From positions 78,096,693-78,160,692 of the forward strand of contig NC_035449.2 in assembly GCF_002127325.2 (NCBI RefSeq): 64,000 nt of DNA. The letters run 5' to 3'. This document shows positions 1-12,600 of this stretch, in pieces. A model generated the notes under the pieces. It saw nothing but the letters and a program-made list of their open reading frames with translations, was not told where the DNA came from and made no database searches. Source of the DNA: Helianthus annuus. Taxonomy: Eukaryota > Streptophyta > Magnoliopsida > Asterales > Asteraceae. Made by a program: the position numbers and the translations under genes. The first letter of the stretch is position 1. The number at the start of each line of letters is the position of its first letter.

Positions 1-2400
1 CCATCTTGCAAGTTCCAAGTATCTACAAGGCTTTCGGGTCACGTATTAGGAAGCTTGAAGCAAGCGGAAGTGGAAGGACCTCGTTTCTTAGCTTTTATCC
101 ACCACATTTTCGACTAGATTCTTCCCTAGCCCCGAGCTAGAGGTATAATGTTTAAAACTCACTCTCGAACGTATTTAAAGTGGTTAATATGATTTTTAAC
201 GGTTAAAAGTCGGAATCATGCGTTTTGAATCTCTAAAGTCTACTAAAACTTGAATTTTGTTGGTTAAAAGCTCATAACATGTGTAAAAGTTGTAGTAATT
301 GAATATGTTGATTGTTGAGACCCGATCTACATTGTGGTGGCTCTTATCATCGTTTAACCCAACTTTGTTAAGATCATAGATCTTGACATAAGCTTGTTTC
401 TGTCGGTACGAGGGTTAAAAGGTGAAACTCCACCACACGAGAAACATGAACTTGTGTAAAAGTATTATTACTTGTAAAATAGTATTTAAAACTAGCGGAT
501 CTACGTATGTACAAGTGGTATATTCGTAGAACCAAGTGTCGAGAAAATCATGTTTTATATAAGTTGGATGACATACTAACAAAGGTGATTTTACAAACCA
601 CAAGTGTATAAACACTTGTGAAATAAGAAGTTTCGACAAAATAACAATCTTTGAGAAAGATGACGGGAAGTTGTAAAGGATGATTTGTTCTAAAAACGGG
701 GTTTTTACAAGACTAAACTATTTTATACATAGATCCACTAAATATAACGAGATCTACACAATAGTTTTCAGAAAAACTACAAGTTCATGTAATAATGCGA
801 TTTTACATACTAGTCGACTAGTTTGATGTGTTGAAAACTAATTGATGTGTTGGAAATTGATTGGTTGATTTAGAGAAGTGTTGAAGTGATTTTGTAAAAG
901 AAAATGATACGCTTGAAAGCGTGGCCACCTCCAGTTACAGGGGAAACTCTGGCGAAATTTTTCTAAAATCTAACACTTAGAATTGTTTACAAGTGTTAAA
1001 CTATTTTTGACATATTTTCAAAAATAATTCGCCATGACTTTATTTACAAATATTCGGAGGTGGGATTTTCACAAAAACTAAACGTGATAAATATTTATTC
1101 GATAAATATATTTTTCACCACACTGTTTATGATTATTTTGTATATAAATATTATTTTTAGAGTAAAAATAATATTTACAAACGTTGACGAACCCAAAATA
1201 ATACAAACGCTTATACGACAAACATATAAGTTACAACGGTAATTACTATTACCACATAATCGTTAAAGCATAACTTACGCTTTATGCGAAAATATTCATA
1301 AACGCGTATTTTGTCAACGTATTATTTTGGAAAATATTATGTGAAGAGAAAATATAATATTTTTGAGAAAAATATTTATATTTTGGAATGAGAAGTAAAA
1401 ATATATTAAGTGGGACTAATGAGATGATACAAATGCACATGTATTAAATCCCCCATCCTTGGGAAGGAAATTAAATTACCAAGTATATACAAGGAACGGT
1501 TGTCTAACTGTATCCCCGAAAATGTAAACTATAAAGCTAAGGCACGACCATCCGTCTAATAGAATTAGCACATGTAGGTCGTTGCACAGCTATCGGATAT
1601 TTGGAGTACTTGGTATAGCGACGCACTGACTGTGAGTTCATGTCCCCTTTTTCTCTTAACTCTTTTCAGTTTTATAAACTGCGGGGGTGAAATACATGTT
1701 ACTATGATTATGTATACTTGATACATGTTATGGTTAGCGTAAGGAGGGTTATTACTTAGATCATGTGAGTGGGTAGGCGGAAACTGGAGGCCATTAATCC
1801 TCATTGTAGGACCGAGGGACGTAAGCGGTAGATCTATCTGGGTGTAGCGAGCCCAACTCCAGGTCCAGCATAACGGACCTTGGGGTGACTTTGTGCCCGA
1901 CACAAAATCCGCTAGGTATGAGTCTTCCTACTTGCACTTCACACATATCAATGGACTTGCAACCCATTGGTGATCTCTTTTTCCTTATTTGCTACATACC
2001 AGGGTTTTGATAAATACAAAGGTTTATTTACTCACTTTCACATGAACTCGCTCAACATTATTGTTGATTTTTCAACTTACATGTATTTCAGGGAATTAAA
2101 GATCTGGCACGGTATGGCATGTTTTCCGCTGCATAAGTCACCAGGGTCATCCAGGGTTCGGGGAATGTGACTCTTTCCTGGACAAGTCACAGTCCTTGAA
2201 TCATGTTTATGTTATGTTTGGGTTTGTAATGTTTAGACAAGTTTATGGTTGTTGGGTGTTAACCCGTTAAGACAATGTTTTGATTTTATTTTAATGGATG
2301 ATCTTGCATATTTTTAATTCATATAGCTTGTTATGATTAAGCTATGGTATTAAGAAGTCACACCAAATTAACCACGCTTCCGCAAAGCCAGGGTGTGACA
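1..2400 (+). repeat. 5' LTR of element A (3' portion)
   Basis: This segment aligns colinearly with 10627-13030 with only scattered differences. It ends in TGTGACA, and the primer site follows at once. About 998 bp of this LTR, including its TATA box, lie to the left of the window. Short open frames inside it recur at the same places in the 3' copy and have no coding character. Confidence 0.93.
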
Positions 2401-2403
2401 GCT

Positions 2404-2415
2404 TGGTATCAGAAC
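2404..2415 (+). other. Primer-binding site of element A
   Basis: The sequence TGGTATCAGAAC starts three bases after the LTR end. It is one base away from TGGTATCAGAGC, the complement of the 3' end of plant initiator methionine tRNA, which primes minus-strand synthesis in many plant LTR retrotransposons. Confidence 0.85.
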
Positions 2416-2563
2416 TCTGATCATAGCGAACTAGGATTCCTTCTTGAGTCTAGACTATGATCACTAGGGCTCTCACGAAAACATTTTTACTGCATACCAC
2501 TTAAGTCCAGATCCAAAACGTTTTTATAAACAAATGTTGAGTATATTTTATTTATTATTTTTA

Positions 2564-2830
2564 GGCTCAGTCTGGGAGGCTGAGGCTCGGTCTGGGAGAC
2601 TGAGGCTCGGTCTGGGAGGCCGAGGCTCGATCTAATGGATCGAGGTAGATGTCTAGTGGGACTAGGGAGTCAGTCTGGGAGGCTAGGAGAATTGACTAGT
2701 GGGACTAGGGAGTCAGTCTGGGAGGCTGGGAAAAGTTTGCTAGTGGGACTAGGGAGTCAGTCTGGGAGGCTGGGAAAGTTGGCTAGTGGGACTAGGAAGG
2801 ACAGTCTGGGAGGCTGGGAGGCTAGTGGGA
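2564..2830 (+). repeat. Two tandem repeat arrays in the leader of element A
   Basis: First come about three copies of a roughly 24-bp unit built around GTCTGGGAGGCTGAGGCTCG. Then, from about 2648, come four to five copies of a 40-50-bp unit containing GTGGGACTAGGGAGTCAGTC followed by TGGGAGGCTGGGA. Both units share the core AGTCTGGGAGGCTG, so the second array probably grew from the first. They lie between the primer site and the acidic upstream ORF, in the transcribed leader. Confidence 0.85.
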
Positions 2831-2898
2831 CTAGGAGGATTATGTGATTATTACTTGGTAACTTATGTGATTACCTGATTATTTGTGCATACTTGTGA

Positions 2899-4527
2899 TT
2901 GTGTTACAGACACAAGGACTCACCAGGCACAGGAGATTCGGATACCACTGGACCTTTACCCATAGTATCTGACGACATTATATCCTCAGAGCACGAGGTG
3001 CATACCTCCGATTACACGAGCACTGATGACGATGACTTTCAGCGCCATCTGGCAGTGATTCCGGCACCCATACCTTTTGCTGATGAGCCTATTGATGACC
3101 CTCCTGCTGAGTACTTACCCTTAGTTGTGATACCAGCTCCTATTCCTTTAGCTGTCTATCCCGCATATGACTTGCTACTCGACGCCGAGGCTGACGGCGA
3201 TATCGATTTGTTTGAGGACGAGCCTTTTGAGGATGAGATTCCGGATGCAGCTCTTCTTCCCGCTGGCGATCTTCTGATGATCGCTGACGCCCCTGCTGAG
3301 GACTCGCCCGCACATTCACCGGTCCCAGACTCCTTTGAGTCTGTGGCATCCGCACCTTCTCACGAGGTGAGCGCACAACATTTCGCACACGACTCGGATC
3401 CTGACCAGGCATCCTCAGCAGCACCTATTCCGAGCTTCGCATTTGAGCATGACGACATAGAGGATTCGGATCCCATTTTCCCTCCGGGATTCGACCCGGA
3501 TCACGACATTGAGTTTATCCCGATGGACCAGCTCGTGGAGGACCCCGCTGATCCAGTTGACCCTATTGATCCTGAGTTCGACTTTGATATGGCTTTTGAT
3601 GACCATGAGCCTGCCTTGGCTCCTGAGCAGGCAGCTGCTCTAGATCCTATGCCTGAGCATGACCCCGTACATGCTGGCGTTCCTGTTGAGCCCATTATAG
3701 CTGACCTGCCTGTTGGCGATCTTCCTGTTGATGACGTTCCTTTGTTAGTTGGTGATCATGTTGTTGCTATCGATCCTGCTGTTGATCCACCTTTTGTTGC
3801 TGATATACCGGTCGACCATCCTATTGCACCAGTTGACCCTGTCGTTGCTCCTCCATTTGATCCCATTCCACTCGAGCCAGAGCACGCACTATTTGCAGAG
3901 CATATGGATCCACCCGATGAGGACGCTCAGCACGGTTGGATACCTGCTGACGAGGACTTCCCACCTTTGCCCCCTCAGATCCCTGTTACACGATCTGTTG
4001 ATTTCACTTTTCAGGTTCCACAGTTTGTACCTCCAGCGAGGCCTGGAGAGGGTTCCTCAGCCCATCCTTTTGGGCACGTACCGATGTCTATTCCCTTCAT
4101 GCCTCAGATGTCATCTGTTCCACCCTCTACTTCATCATTTCATGTGGCACCATTTGACCCCACCGGTGAGCCTTTGCTTTGGCCGACGCCATCAGCCATG
4201 CCACCTACTGATCCATACCATTCGTTTCACGTTGGACACACTATAGAGGACGTTTTGATGTCCTTCGTTCATCAGCATGAGTCGCACACGCAGCGTCTCC
4301 AGGAGCTCGGGAGAGCTCAGCTGCCACCATGTTCATGCCATGGTCAGATACACTCCCCTCTTCAGCCAGGTCGATCTTTACCCCCAGATTTTGCTGCTCG
4401 TCTCTTTACCCTAGAACAGCAGGTCGCTTCTGTTATTCGCACTCAGCAGGCTATGGAGGAGGATTGGCTTCTGTTACGCCGCTTGCTTTACCCTCACTTT
4501 CCCCCTCCTCCCCCGCCATCCGCTTAG
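2899..4527 (+). CDS. Acidic proline-rich ORF upstream of gag in element A, unknown function
   Basis: The frame is open for 543 codons without a stop, unlike the gag-pol behind it. There is no ATG near its 5' end: the upstream stop is TGA at 2896-2898 and the first in-frame ATG is at 3277, which would give 416 residues. A TTACAG directly before about 2909 could be a splice acceptor joining it to an upstream exon; this is inference. The N-terminal two thirds are very rich in Pro, Asp, Glu, Ala and Val, with loosely repeated PVDP and PVGD-type blocks. The C-terminal part has a PPCSCHGQ segment, a possible coiled coil (LEQQVASVIRTQQAMEEDWL) and a proline run at the end. I recognise no catalytic domain. 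The last part resembles, from memory, low-complexity proteins found near gag in other Asteraceae gypsy elements. It ends 452 bp before the probable gag start. Confidence 0.6.
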   Translation: MCYRHKDSPGTGDSDTTGPLPIVSDDIISSEHEVHTSDYTSTDDDDFQRHLAVIPAPIPFADEPIDDPPAEYLPLVVIPAPIPLAVYPAYDLLLDAEADGDIDLFEDEPFEDEIPDAALLPAGDLLMIADAPAEDSPAHSPVPDSFESVASAPSHEVSAQHFAHDSDPDQASSAAPIPSFAFEHDDIEDSDPIFPPGFDPDHDIEFIPMDQLVEDPADPVDPIDPEFDFDMAFDDHEPALAPEQAAALDPMPEHDPVHAGVPVEPIIADLPVGDLPVDDVPLLVGDHVVAIDPAVDPPFVADIPVDHPIAPVDPVVAPPFDPIPLEPEHALFAEHMDPPDEDAQHGWIPADEDFPPLPPQIPVTRSVDFTFQVPQFVPPARPGEGSSAHPFGHVPMSIPFMPQMSSVPPSTSSFHVAPFDPTGEPLLWPTPSAMPPTDPYHSFHVGHTIEDVLMSFVHQHESHTQRLQELGRAQLPPCSCHGQIHSPLQPGRSLPPDFAARLFTLEQQVASVIRTQQAMEEDWLLLRRLLYPHFPPPPPPSA

Positions 4528-4979
4528 AGCTCATCAGTGCTATATAGGTAGACGTTGGTGAGACGACCGCGATTGTGACTGCACAGCATTTTGGAGACCA
4601 GCTGATGATACTGACTTTTGTTGATACTTGTTTGATGTACTTGATGTATTAGACACTGACATGATATAGTTTTTGGACAGGGGTGATGTAGCCCCTGATT
4701 GATTGATGATTGTATGACACAGTGATGTACTGATACACTTACTACATTGTGGTCTCGATATATATGGCAATCACAGTATTCTCACCATATCTGATTCACT
4801 TGATTGCTTATTTATATTTTTGGGACATGGGATGTTGTATGTATGATATTTGCGACATGGGATGTTGGGACATGGGATGTTGTGTGTGATATACTGATAA
4901 CATGAGATGTTATGTGCTATTACTATTACTATATACGTACGCTTTATTATGGCCTGACCGACGTATACATCTTTAGAAG
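4528..4979 (+). other. Spacer between upstream ORF and gag in element A
   Basis: No coding signal is visible. The stretch is rich in GATG and GACATGGGATGTT repeats, with three to four imperfect copies between about 4820 and 4915. It could be untranslated leader or an intron. Confidence 0.5.
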
Positions 4980-7900
4980 ATGCCGCCAAGACGTCAACCT
5001 CAGCCAATGCCTACTACTCAGGACGAACTACAGCAAGTCATTGCTGCTGCTATTGCTCAATATGCTGCCTCTTAAGGAGGAATGAGTGGAAGCAACTCCG
5101 GCAACACGGGCAACAACAACAATCCACCGCATGGGTGCACTTACAAACAGTTCTTGGACTGCAAGCCCGTAAACTTCGATGGCACAGGTGGTGCTGTTGC
5201 TTTCGTCCGCTGGGCTGAGAAAACCGAGTCCGTACTTCGCATGAGCAAATGCGCGCTGGATCAACAAGTCACTTACATCTCAGGGCTATTTTTAGATGGA
5301 GCCCTATCATGGTGGAATCTACAAGTCCAAACACTTGGCGAAGCTGCTGCTTACGCACTGACATGGACCGAGCTGAAAGAACTCATGCGCAAGAAGTACT
5401 GTTCTCGCGCTGAAATTCAGAGATTGGAGACCGAGTTTTGGCATCTAAAAATGGAAGGTCCTAAGATAGCTGAGTATGTTCAGAGGTTCCACGACTTGTC
5501 GCATGTGGTACCATACATGGTTACGCCTGAGTTCAAGAGGATTGAAAGCTCCATTTGGGGATTGGCTCCTCAAATAATCAGCATGGTGACTTCCTCCAAA
5601 CCTGCAACTATCACGGAAGCTATTGATTTGAGTGTGGCTCTCACCGAAGAGGCAATTCGGCTGAACAAGTTTGATGAAATTGAGCCCAAGAAGAAAGAGA
5701 CTCATGTGGAGTCATCTGGTGGCAACAAGCGAAAGTTTTCGAATTTCAAGCAGGGCACCGGGATGGTGGTTAAGAAAGGGGAATCGAATGCGCCAGCTCA
5801 AGATTCAGCTGGTGGTAGGAAGAAAGGTAAAGGATATATGGGTGCTCATCCCAAGTGTAATTCTTGCCAACGCCATCACTCTGGTCGATGCGGGCCAAAA
5901 GTTTGTGAATCATGTGGGAAGACTGGTCATTCAAAGGATTCTTGTAGGGCTAATGCTGGCCGGGGAGGCCAAGGAGGATATGGGAATAGGAACAACCGTG
6001 GTGGTGCTGGGAACCGCCCACAAGGAAACCAGGGAGGTGATGGAAACCGTGCCAATCATGCTAACCAAGCGGGCGCCATGAACCGTAATCAGGGAAACAA
6101 CCAAGCAGGAAACAATGGTGGGAACGGGCAGAGGCCCGGATGTTTTAAATGCGGTGATGTTGGGCATTACAAAAGGAATTGCCCAGAATTAAACCAAGCA
6201 CGCGGAAGAGTTTTCAACATAGAAGCCAGGGAAGCACGCCAGGATCCCAATGTTGTCACTGGTACGTTCCCTGTAAACCAACGCTATGCATCCGTTTTGT
6301 TTGATACTGGTGCCGATTATAGCTTCGTATCGCTAGAATTTAAGAATATGCTTGGTTTAGCCGCTAGTAAGTTAGATATTCCGTACTCGATCGAATTAGC
6401 GAATGGGAAGTTAGTAGAAGCTAACGAGGTGATTCGAGGTTGCGTAATCGAGCTGGGAGAGCGTGAGTTTGCTCTCGATCTACTACTAGTCCAGTTGGGA
6501 AGCTTCGACGTGGTAGTAGGGATGGATTGGTTATCGAGTAACAAAGCAGAGATAGTTTGTCACGAGAAGATAATTCGTATTCCGACCAATGATGGTGAGA
6601 CCATTGTTGTTCATGGGGAGAAGCGTGAGACGCCGTTGAGGATAATTAGCTGCCTGAAAGCAAGGAAGTGTTTGTAGAAAGGATGTGTTGCCTTTCTGGC
6701 ACACATTGTGGATAAAAAGGCTGCTGAGCCGAAGATCGAAGACATCCCTGTCGTGAGGGAATACCCAGAAGTCTTTCCAGAAGACTTGCCTAGATTGCCG
6801 CCTCAGAGACAAGTAGAGTTCCACATTGACTTAGTTCCAGGCGCCGCGCCTGTGGCTAAAGCACCTTACAGACTTGCTCCGTCTGAGATGCAGGAACTGT
6901 CGACACAACTTCAAGAGTTGTTAGATAAGGGATTTATCCGACCAAGCTTCTCGCCTTGGGGAGCTCCATTTTTGTTTGTGAAGAAGAAGGACGGTAGTTT
7001 CCGTATGTGCATTGACTACAGAGAGTTGAACAAGCTGACGATCAAGAATAGGTATCCCCTGCCAAGGATTGATGATCTATTTGACCAACTTCAAGGGTCA
7101 AGCTTCTATTCAAAGATCGATCTTCGATCTGGATATCATCAGCTACGGATACAGGAGGAGAGTATCCCGAAGACAACCTTCAGAACTCGATATGGACACT
7201 ACGAGTTTCTCGTTATGCCGTTTGGTTTGACAAACGCACCTGCAGTGTTCATGGATTTGATGAATCGAGTTTGCAAGCCGTACTTGGATAAGTTCGTGAT
7301 CGTATTCATCGATGATATTTTGATTTATTCAAACACGAAGGCTGAGCACGAGCAGCAGTTAAGAGCCATTCTGGAGCTGCTGAAGAAAGAACAGTTGTAC
7401 GCCAAGTTCCCTAAGTGTGAGTTTTGGCTACGAGAAGTGCAATTCCTTGGGCACGTGGTGAACAGTGATGGAATCCACGTGGATCCAACCAAGATCGAGG
7501 CGATCAAGGATTGGGAAACGCCAAAGACGCCAACCGAGATTCGGCAATTCTTGGGTTTGGCTGGCTATTATTGAAGGTTCATCGAGAACTTTTCAAAGAT
7601 CGCTCAACCATTGACGCTCCTCACGCAGAAGGAAAAGAAGTTTGATTGGGGAATCAAACAGGATGAAGCATTTCAGATATTGAAGGATAAGCTTTGTAAC
7701 GCGCCAATCTTAGCTCTACCGGAAGGTACAGATGATTTCGTGGTATACTGCGACGCTTCACGTCAAGGATTGGGTTGTGTGTTGATGCAACGCCAGAAGG
7801 TCATTGCCTACGCGTCACGCCAACTGAAAGTGCATGAAAAGAACTATACCACACACGATTTGGAGCTTGGCGCAGTGGTTTTCGCTTTAACGATCTGGAG

Positions 7901-9593
7901 ACACTACCTTTATGGTACGAAGTGCACAATCTTCACAGATCACAAGAGCCTCCAGCATATATTCAACCAGAAGGAGTTGAACATGAGGCAAAGACGATGG
8001 GTCGAGCTGTTGAACGACTACGACTGCGAGATTAAGTATCACCCAGGGAAGGCGAATGTGGTCGCCGATGCCCTAAGTCGTAAGGAGAGGATCAAACCCA
8101 TAAGGGTTAGAGCTTTGGAGATGATTATTCAGACCGATCTTTCCTCGCGCGTTCGTGCAGCACAACAAGAAGCTCTCAAGGAAAGAAACCTTGTAGAAGA
8201 GTATCTCCGTGGGATGGAGAAGTTGTTGGTACCAAACAGGGAAGGAACGTTGTGTTTTGAGAAAAGAATGTGGGTTCCTTTGTTTGGTGGTTTAAGGAAG
8301 GTTATTTTCGATGAAGCTCACAAGTCACGGTACTCTATCCACCCTGGAGCGGATAAGATGTACCAGGATCTTAAGAATTATTATTGGTGGCCTAGGATGA
8401 AAGGCGATGTTGTTGTTTATGTGAGCAGATGTTTAACATGCGCCAAGGTTAAGGCAGAATACCAGAAGCCCTCAGGACTTCTGCAACAACCAGAGATTCC
8501 CAAGTGGAAGTGGGAACAAATCTCCATAGATTTTGTTACAAAATTGCCAAGAACGCCAAGAGGCCATGACACTATCTGGGTGATAGTGGATCGATTAACG
8601 AAGTCAGCACACTTCTTGCCTATCCGCGAAAAGGATAACACAAGCAAATTGGCCGAAATTTACATGAGAGAGATTGTTACACGCCATGGAGTACCTCTCT
8701 CGATTATCTCTGATAGAGACGGAAGGTTCGTGTCAAGGATATGGCAATCTTTCCAGGAAGCTTTTGGCTCCAAGTTGAATCTGAGCACTGCTTTTCACCC
8801 GCAGACCGACGGTCAAAGCGAGCGGACGATTCAGACGTTAGAAGACATGCTGAGAGCATGTGTGATGGATTTGGGCGGTAGCTGGGATAAGCATTTACCC
8901 CTGGTTGAGTTTTCATACACCAACAGCTACCACACCAGTATTGGTGCCGCGCCGTTTGAAGCTTTATATGGGCGCAAGTGCAGATCACCGCTTTGTTGGG
9001 CTGACGCAGGTGATAGACAATTGGTTGGTCCTGAAATGGTACAGGAAACCACAGATAAGATCACGCAAATCCGAGACCGTATCAGCGCGGCCCGTGACCG
9101 GCAGAAAGCCTATGCGGATCGAAGCAGGAAACCTCTAGAGTTTGAGGTTGGTGATATGGTTTTGTTGAAGGTATCGCCCTGGAAGGGTGTGGCACGCTTT
9201 GGGAAGCGTGGGAAGTTGAATCCAAGGTATATTGGACCGTTCAAGATCTTGGAGAGAATCGGGTTAGTAGCATACAAGTTGGACCTACCTGCCGAACTAA
9301 ATGGTGTTCACGATACATTTCATGTATCCAATCTGAAGAAGAGTCCAACTCAAGATAACGTTGCCATTCCTACCGACGAAATTCATATTGACGACACACT
9401 CCATTTCGTTGAAGAACCCGTTGAGGTCACGGACTGGAAAGTTAACAAGACCCGCCGGAGCAGTGTCAAGCTCGTCAAAGTTCGTTGGAATGCTAGACAT
9501 GGTCCTGAATTCACCTGGGAGCGTGAGGACCGAATGAAAGAGAAATACCCCCACTTATTTCCTGAGAACCCTGCTTCTACAAGCAGAACTTAA
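4980..9593 (+). pseudogene. gag-pol: gag-pol polyprotein of element A, one frame with three premature stops
   Basis: All of 4980-9593 lies in one frame (1538 codons) with no frameshift. It is broken by TAA at 5073, TAG at 6675 and TGA at 7572. The ATG at 4980 gives a 31-residue leader; after the first stop translation could restart at ATG 5082. Counting from 5082, domains are: capsid-like gag, zinc knuckles CESCGKTGHSKDSC (275-288) and CFKCGDVGHYKRNC (354-367), protease with DTGA at 408-411, reverse transcriptase with FIDD (Asp codons 7311 and 7314), RNase H (Asp codon 7752), integrase with an HHCC region near 8316-8450 and catalytic Asp 8529, Asp 8712 and Glu 8820 (35 residues between the last two), and a chromodomain-like tail. 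Catalytic residues look intact, so only the stops disable it. The product would form virus-like particles and copy the element RNA. Near-identical LTRs suggest the stops arose recently or were inherited from a parent copy mobilised in trans. Confidence 0.93.
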
Positions 9594-9628
9594 AATTTCA
9601 GGACGAAATTTTTCTAACGGGGGGAGAA
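9592..9628 (+). other. Hairpin plus polypurine tract at the 3' end of element A
   Basis: A perfect 8-bp inverted repeat (AAAATTTC at 9592-9599 and GAAATTTT at 9605-9612, loop AGGAC) begins inside the pol stop codon. It is followed by CTAACGGGGGGAGAA, the purine tract that primes plus-strand DNA synthesis, abutting the LTR start TGTGACAACC at 9629. The same layout recurs in elements C, E and G. Confidence 0.8.
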
Positions 9629-12600
9629 TGTGACAACCCTCACTAAACCAGGTATCCGTACGTCTTAATTAACTATTAATTGTTGCTTAATTACTGTGCT
9701 TGACTGAGATTACTGATAAACTGCTACTTGACTATTGATACTTGTACATATCTGCATCATACTTTGATTTCCGTCACTACATTATTTACTTACTGAACTC
9801 TAGTGACAAACATGATGCACAAAAGCACAGTAGCCTTTGAACGGATAACCTATTGAACATGCTGATATAGCCAGCATCAGGCAAACACTGCCTCTAAAGG
9901 CCTATATGAGCCAGAAATATTTTACTACACCCATAGTGTGTGTAGGGATACAAGGGTTGTATAACTGCGTCTCTAGGAATAAGATGTAATGATTGGATGT
10001 GCCTAAAACGTACTCTAAGTACGAAACACAACACTTTTATCAACACACTAGCTTCTAGCTAACTAATAAAGTGCCAAAACATGAGGAAATATTCCTGACA
10101 CTTTGTAGAATAAATTGTGTCGCTAAAAATATTACTTACGACACTTAAAAGCTTACTTAAGCACTTTAACGGATTACTATCCAACCGAACAACCGGACTA
10201 TACCCAGAACATAAAAATATTGCCAGAAATATTATTAGTCTTTTTCTGAGCCAGTTAGGGTCCCTGATTACCCTAACACTCGCAATATAACACATCATGC
10301 AACTAACGGAGTTAACCCCTAAAGTTAACTTATTAGATGTAACTGAACTCTAACTAATCAATTGAAAACCAACCGGATACCCCCCCCCTCAATGAAATCG
10401 GCCAAACCAAGGGAACCAAGAAGTACAACTTTTGATTATTATAATGGTGTATGTTTAATATCTAGCGGACATGAAACCCGTTGGACGAAGAACTTATTAT
10501 TCTCTATAAATACACCACCTCACATTAGAGAGTTATCACACCTCACATTTCACCACCCACACTTTCTCTCCCTCTCTTGGAGGTCTCGGCCGAGAGCACC
10601 CCACATCCATCCATCCATTTCGATTTCCATCTTGCAAGTTCCAAGTATCTACAAGGCTTTCGGGTCACGTATTAGGAAGCTTGAAGCAAGCGGAAGTGGA
10701 AGGACCTCGTTTCTTAGCTTTTATCCACCACATTTTCGACTAGATTCTTCCCTAGCCCCGAGCTAGAGGTATAATGTTTAAAACTCACTCTCGAACGTAT
10801 TTAAAGTGGTTAATATGATTTTTAACGGTTAAAATTCGGAATCATGCGTTTTGAATCTCTAAAGTCTACTAAAACTTGAATTTTGTTGGTTAAAAGCTCA
10901 TAACATGTGTAAAAGTTGTAGTAATTGAATATGTTGATTGTTGAGACCCGATCTACGTTGTGGTGGCTCTTATCATCGTTTAACCCAACTTTGTTAAGAT
11001 CATAGATCTTGACATAAGCTTGTTTCTGTCGGTACGAGGGTTAAAAGGTGAAACTCCACCACACGAGAAACATGAACTTGTGTAAAAGTATTATTACTTG
11101 TAAAATAGTATTTAAAACTAGCGGATCTACGTATGTACAAGTGGTATATTCGTAGAACCAAGTGTCGAGAAAATCATGTTTTATATAAGTTGGATGACAT
11201 ACTAACAAAGGTGATTTTACAAACCACAAGTGTATAAACACTTGTGAAATAAGAAGTTTCGACAAAATAACAATCTTTGAGAAAGATGACGGGAAGTTGT
11301 AAAGGATGATTTGTTCTAAAAACGGGGTTTTTACAAGACTAAACTATTTTATACATAGATCCACTAAATATAACGAGATCTACACAATAGTTTTCAGAAA
11401 AACTACAAGTTCATGTAATAATGCGATTTTACATACTAGTCGACTAGTTTGATGTGTTGAAAACTAGTTGATGTGTTGGAAATTGATTGGTTGATTTAAA
11501 GAAGTGTTGAAGTGATTTTGTAAAAGAAAATGATACGCTTGAAAGCGTGGCCACCTCCAGTTACAGGGGAAACTCTGGCGAAATTTTTCTAAAATCTAAC
11601 ACTTAGAATTGTTTACAAGTGTTAAACTATTTTTGACATATTTTCAAAAATAATTCGCCATGACTTTATTTACAAATATTCGGAGGTGGGATTTTCACAA
11701 AAACTAAACGTGATAAATATTTATTCGATAAATATATTTTTCACCACACTGTTTATGATTATTTTGTATATAAATATTATTTTTAGAGTAAAAATAATAT
11801 TTACAAACGTTGACGAACCCAAAATAATACAAACGCTTATACGACAAACATATAAGTTACAACGGTAATTACTATTACCACATAATCGTTAAAGCATAAC
11901 TTACGCTTTATGCGGAAATATTCATAAACGCGTATTTTGTCAACGTATTATTTTGGAAAATATTATGTGAAGAGAAAATATAATAATATTTTTGAGAAAA
12001 ATATTTATATTTTGGAATGAGAAGTAAAAATATATTAAGTGGGACTTAATGAGATGATACAAATGCACATGTATTAAATCCCCCATCCTTGGGAAGGAAA
12101 TTAAATTACCAAGTATATACAAGGAACGGTTGTCTAACTGTATCCCCGAAAATGTAAACTATAAAGCTAAGGCACGACCATCCGTCTAATAGAATTAGCA
12201 CATGTAGGTCGTTGCACAGCTATCGGATATTTGGAGTACTTGGTATAGCGACGCACTGACTGTGAGTTCATGTCCCCCTTTTCTCTTAACTCTTTTCAGT
12301 TTTATAAACTGCGGGGGTGAAATACATGTTACTATGATTATGAATACTTGATACATGGTATGGTTAGCGTAAGGAGGGTTATTACTTAGATCATGTGAGT
12401 GGGTAGGCGGAAACTGGAGGCCATTAATCCTCATTGTAGGACCGAGGGACGTAAGCGGTAGATCTATCTGGGTGTAGCGAGCCCAACTCCAGGTCCAGCA
12501 TAACGGACCTTGGGGTGACTTTGTGCCCGACGCAAAATCCGCTAGGTTTGAGTCTTCCTACTTGCACTTCACACATATCAATGGACTTGCAACCCATTGG

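Noticed and set aside
415..639. Small open frames inside LTRs of A, such as 415-639 and 1060-1242, repeated at 11041 and 11686
   Set aside because: They recur only because the LTR recurs, several lack an ATG, and they have no domain or codon character.
3140..4547. Antisense and overlapping frames within the acidic ORF (for example 3140-3424 minus, 3749-4246 plus)
   Set aside because: They are shadows produced by the biased composition of the main frame.
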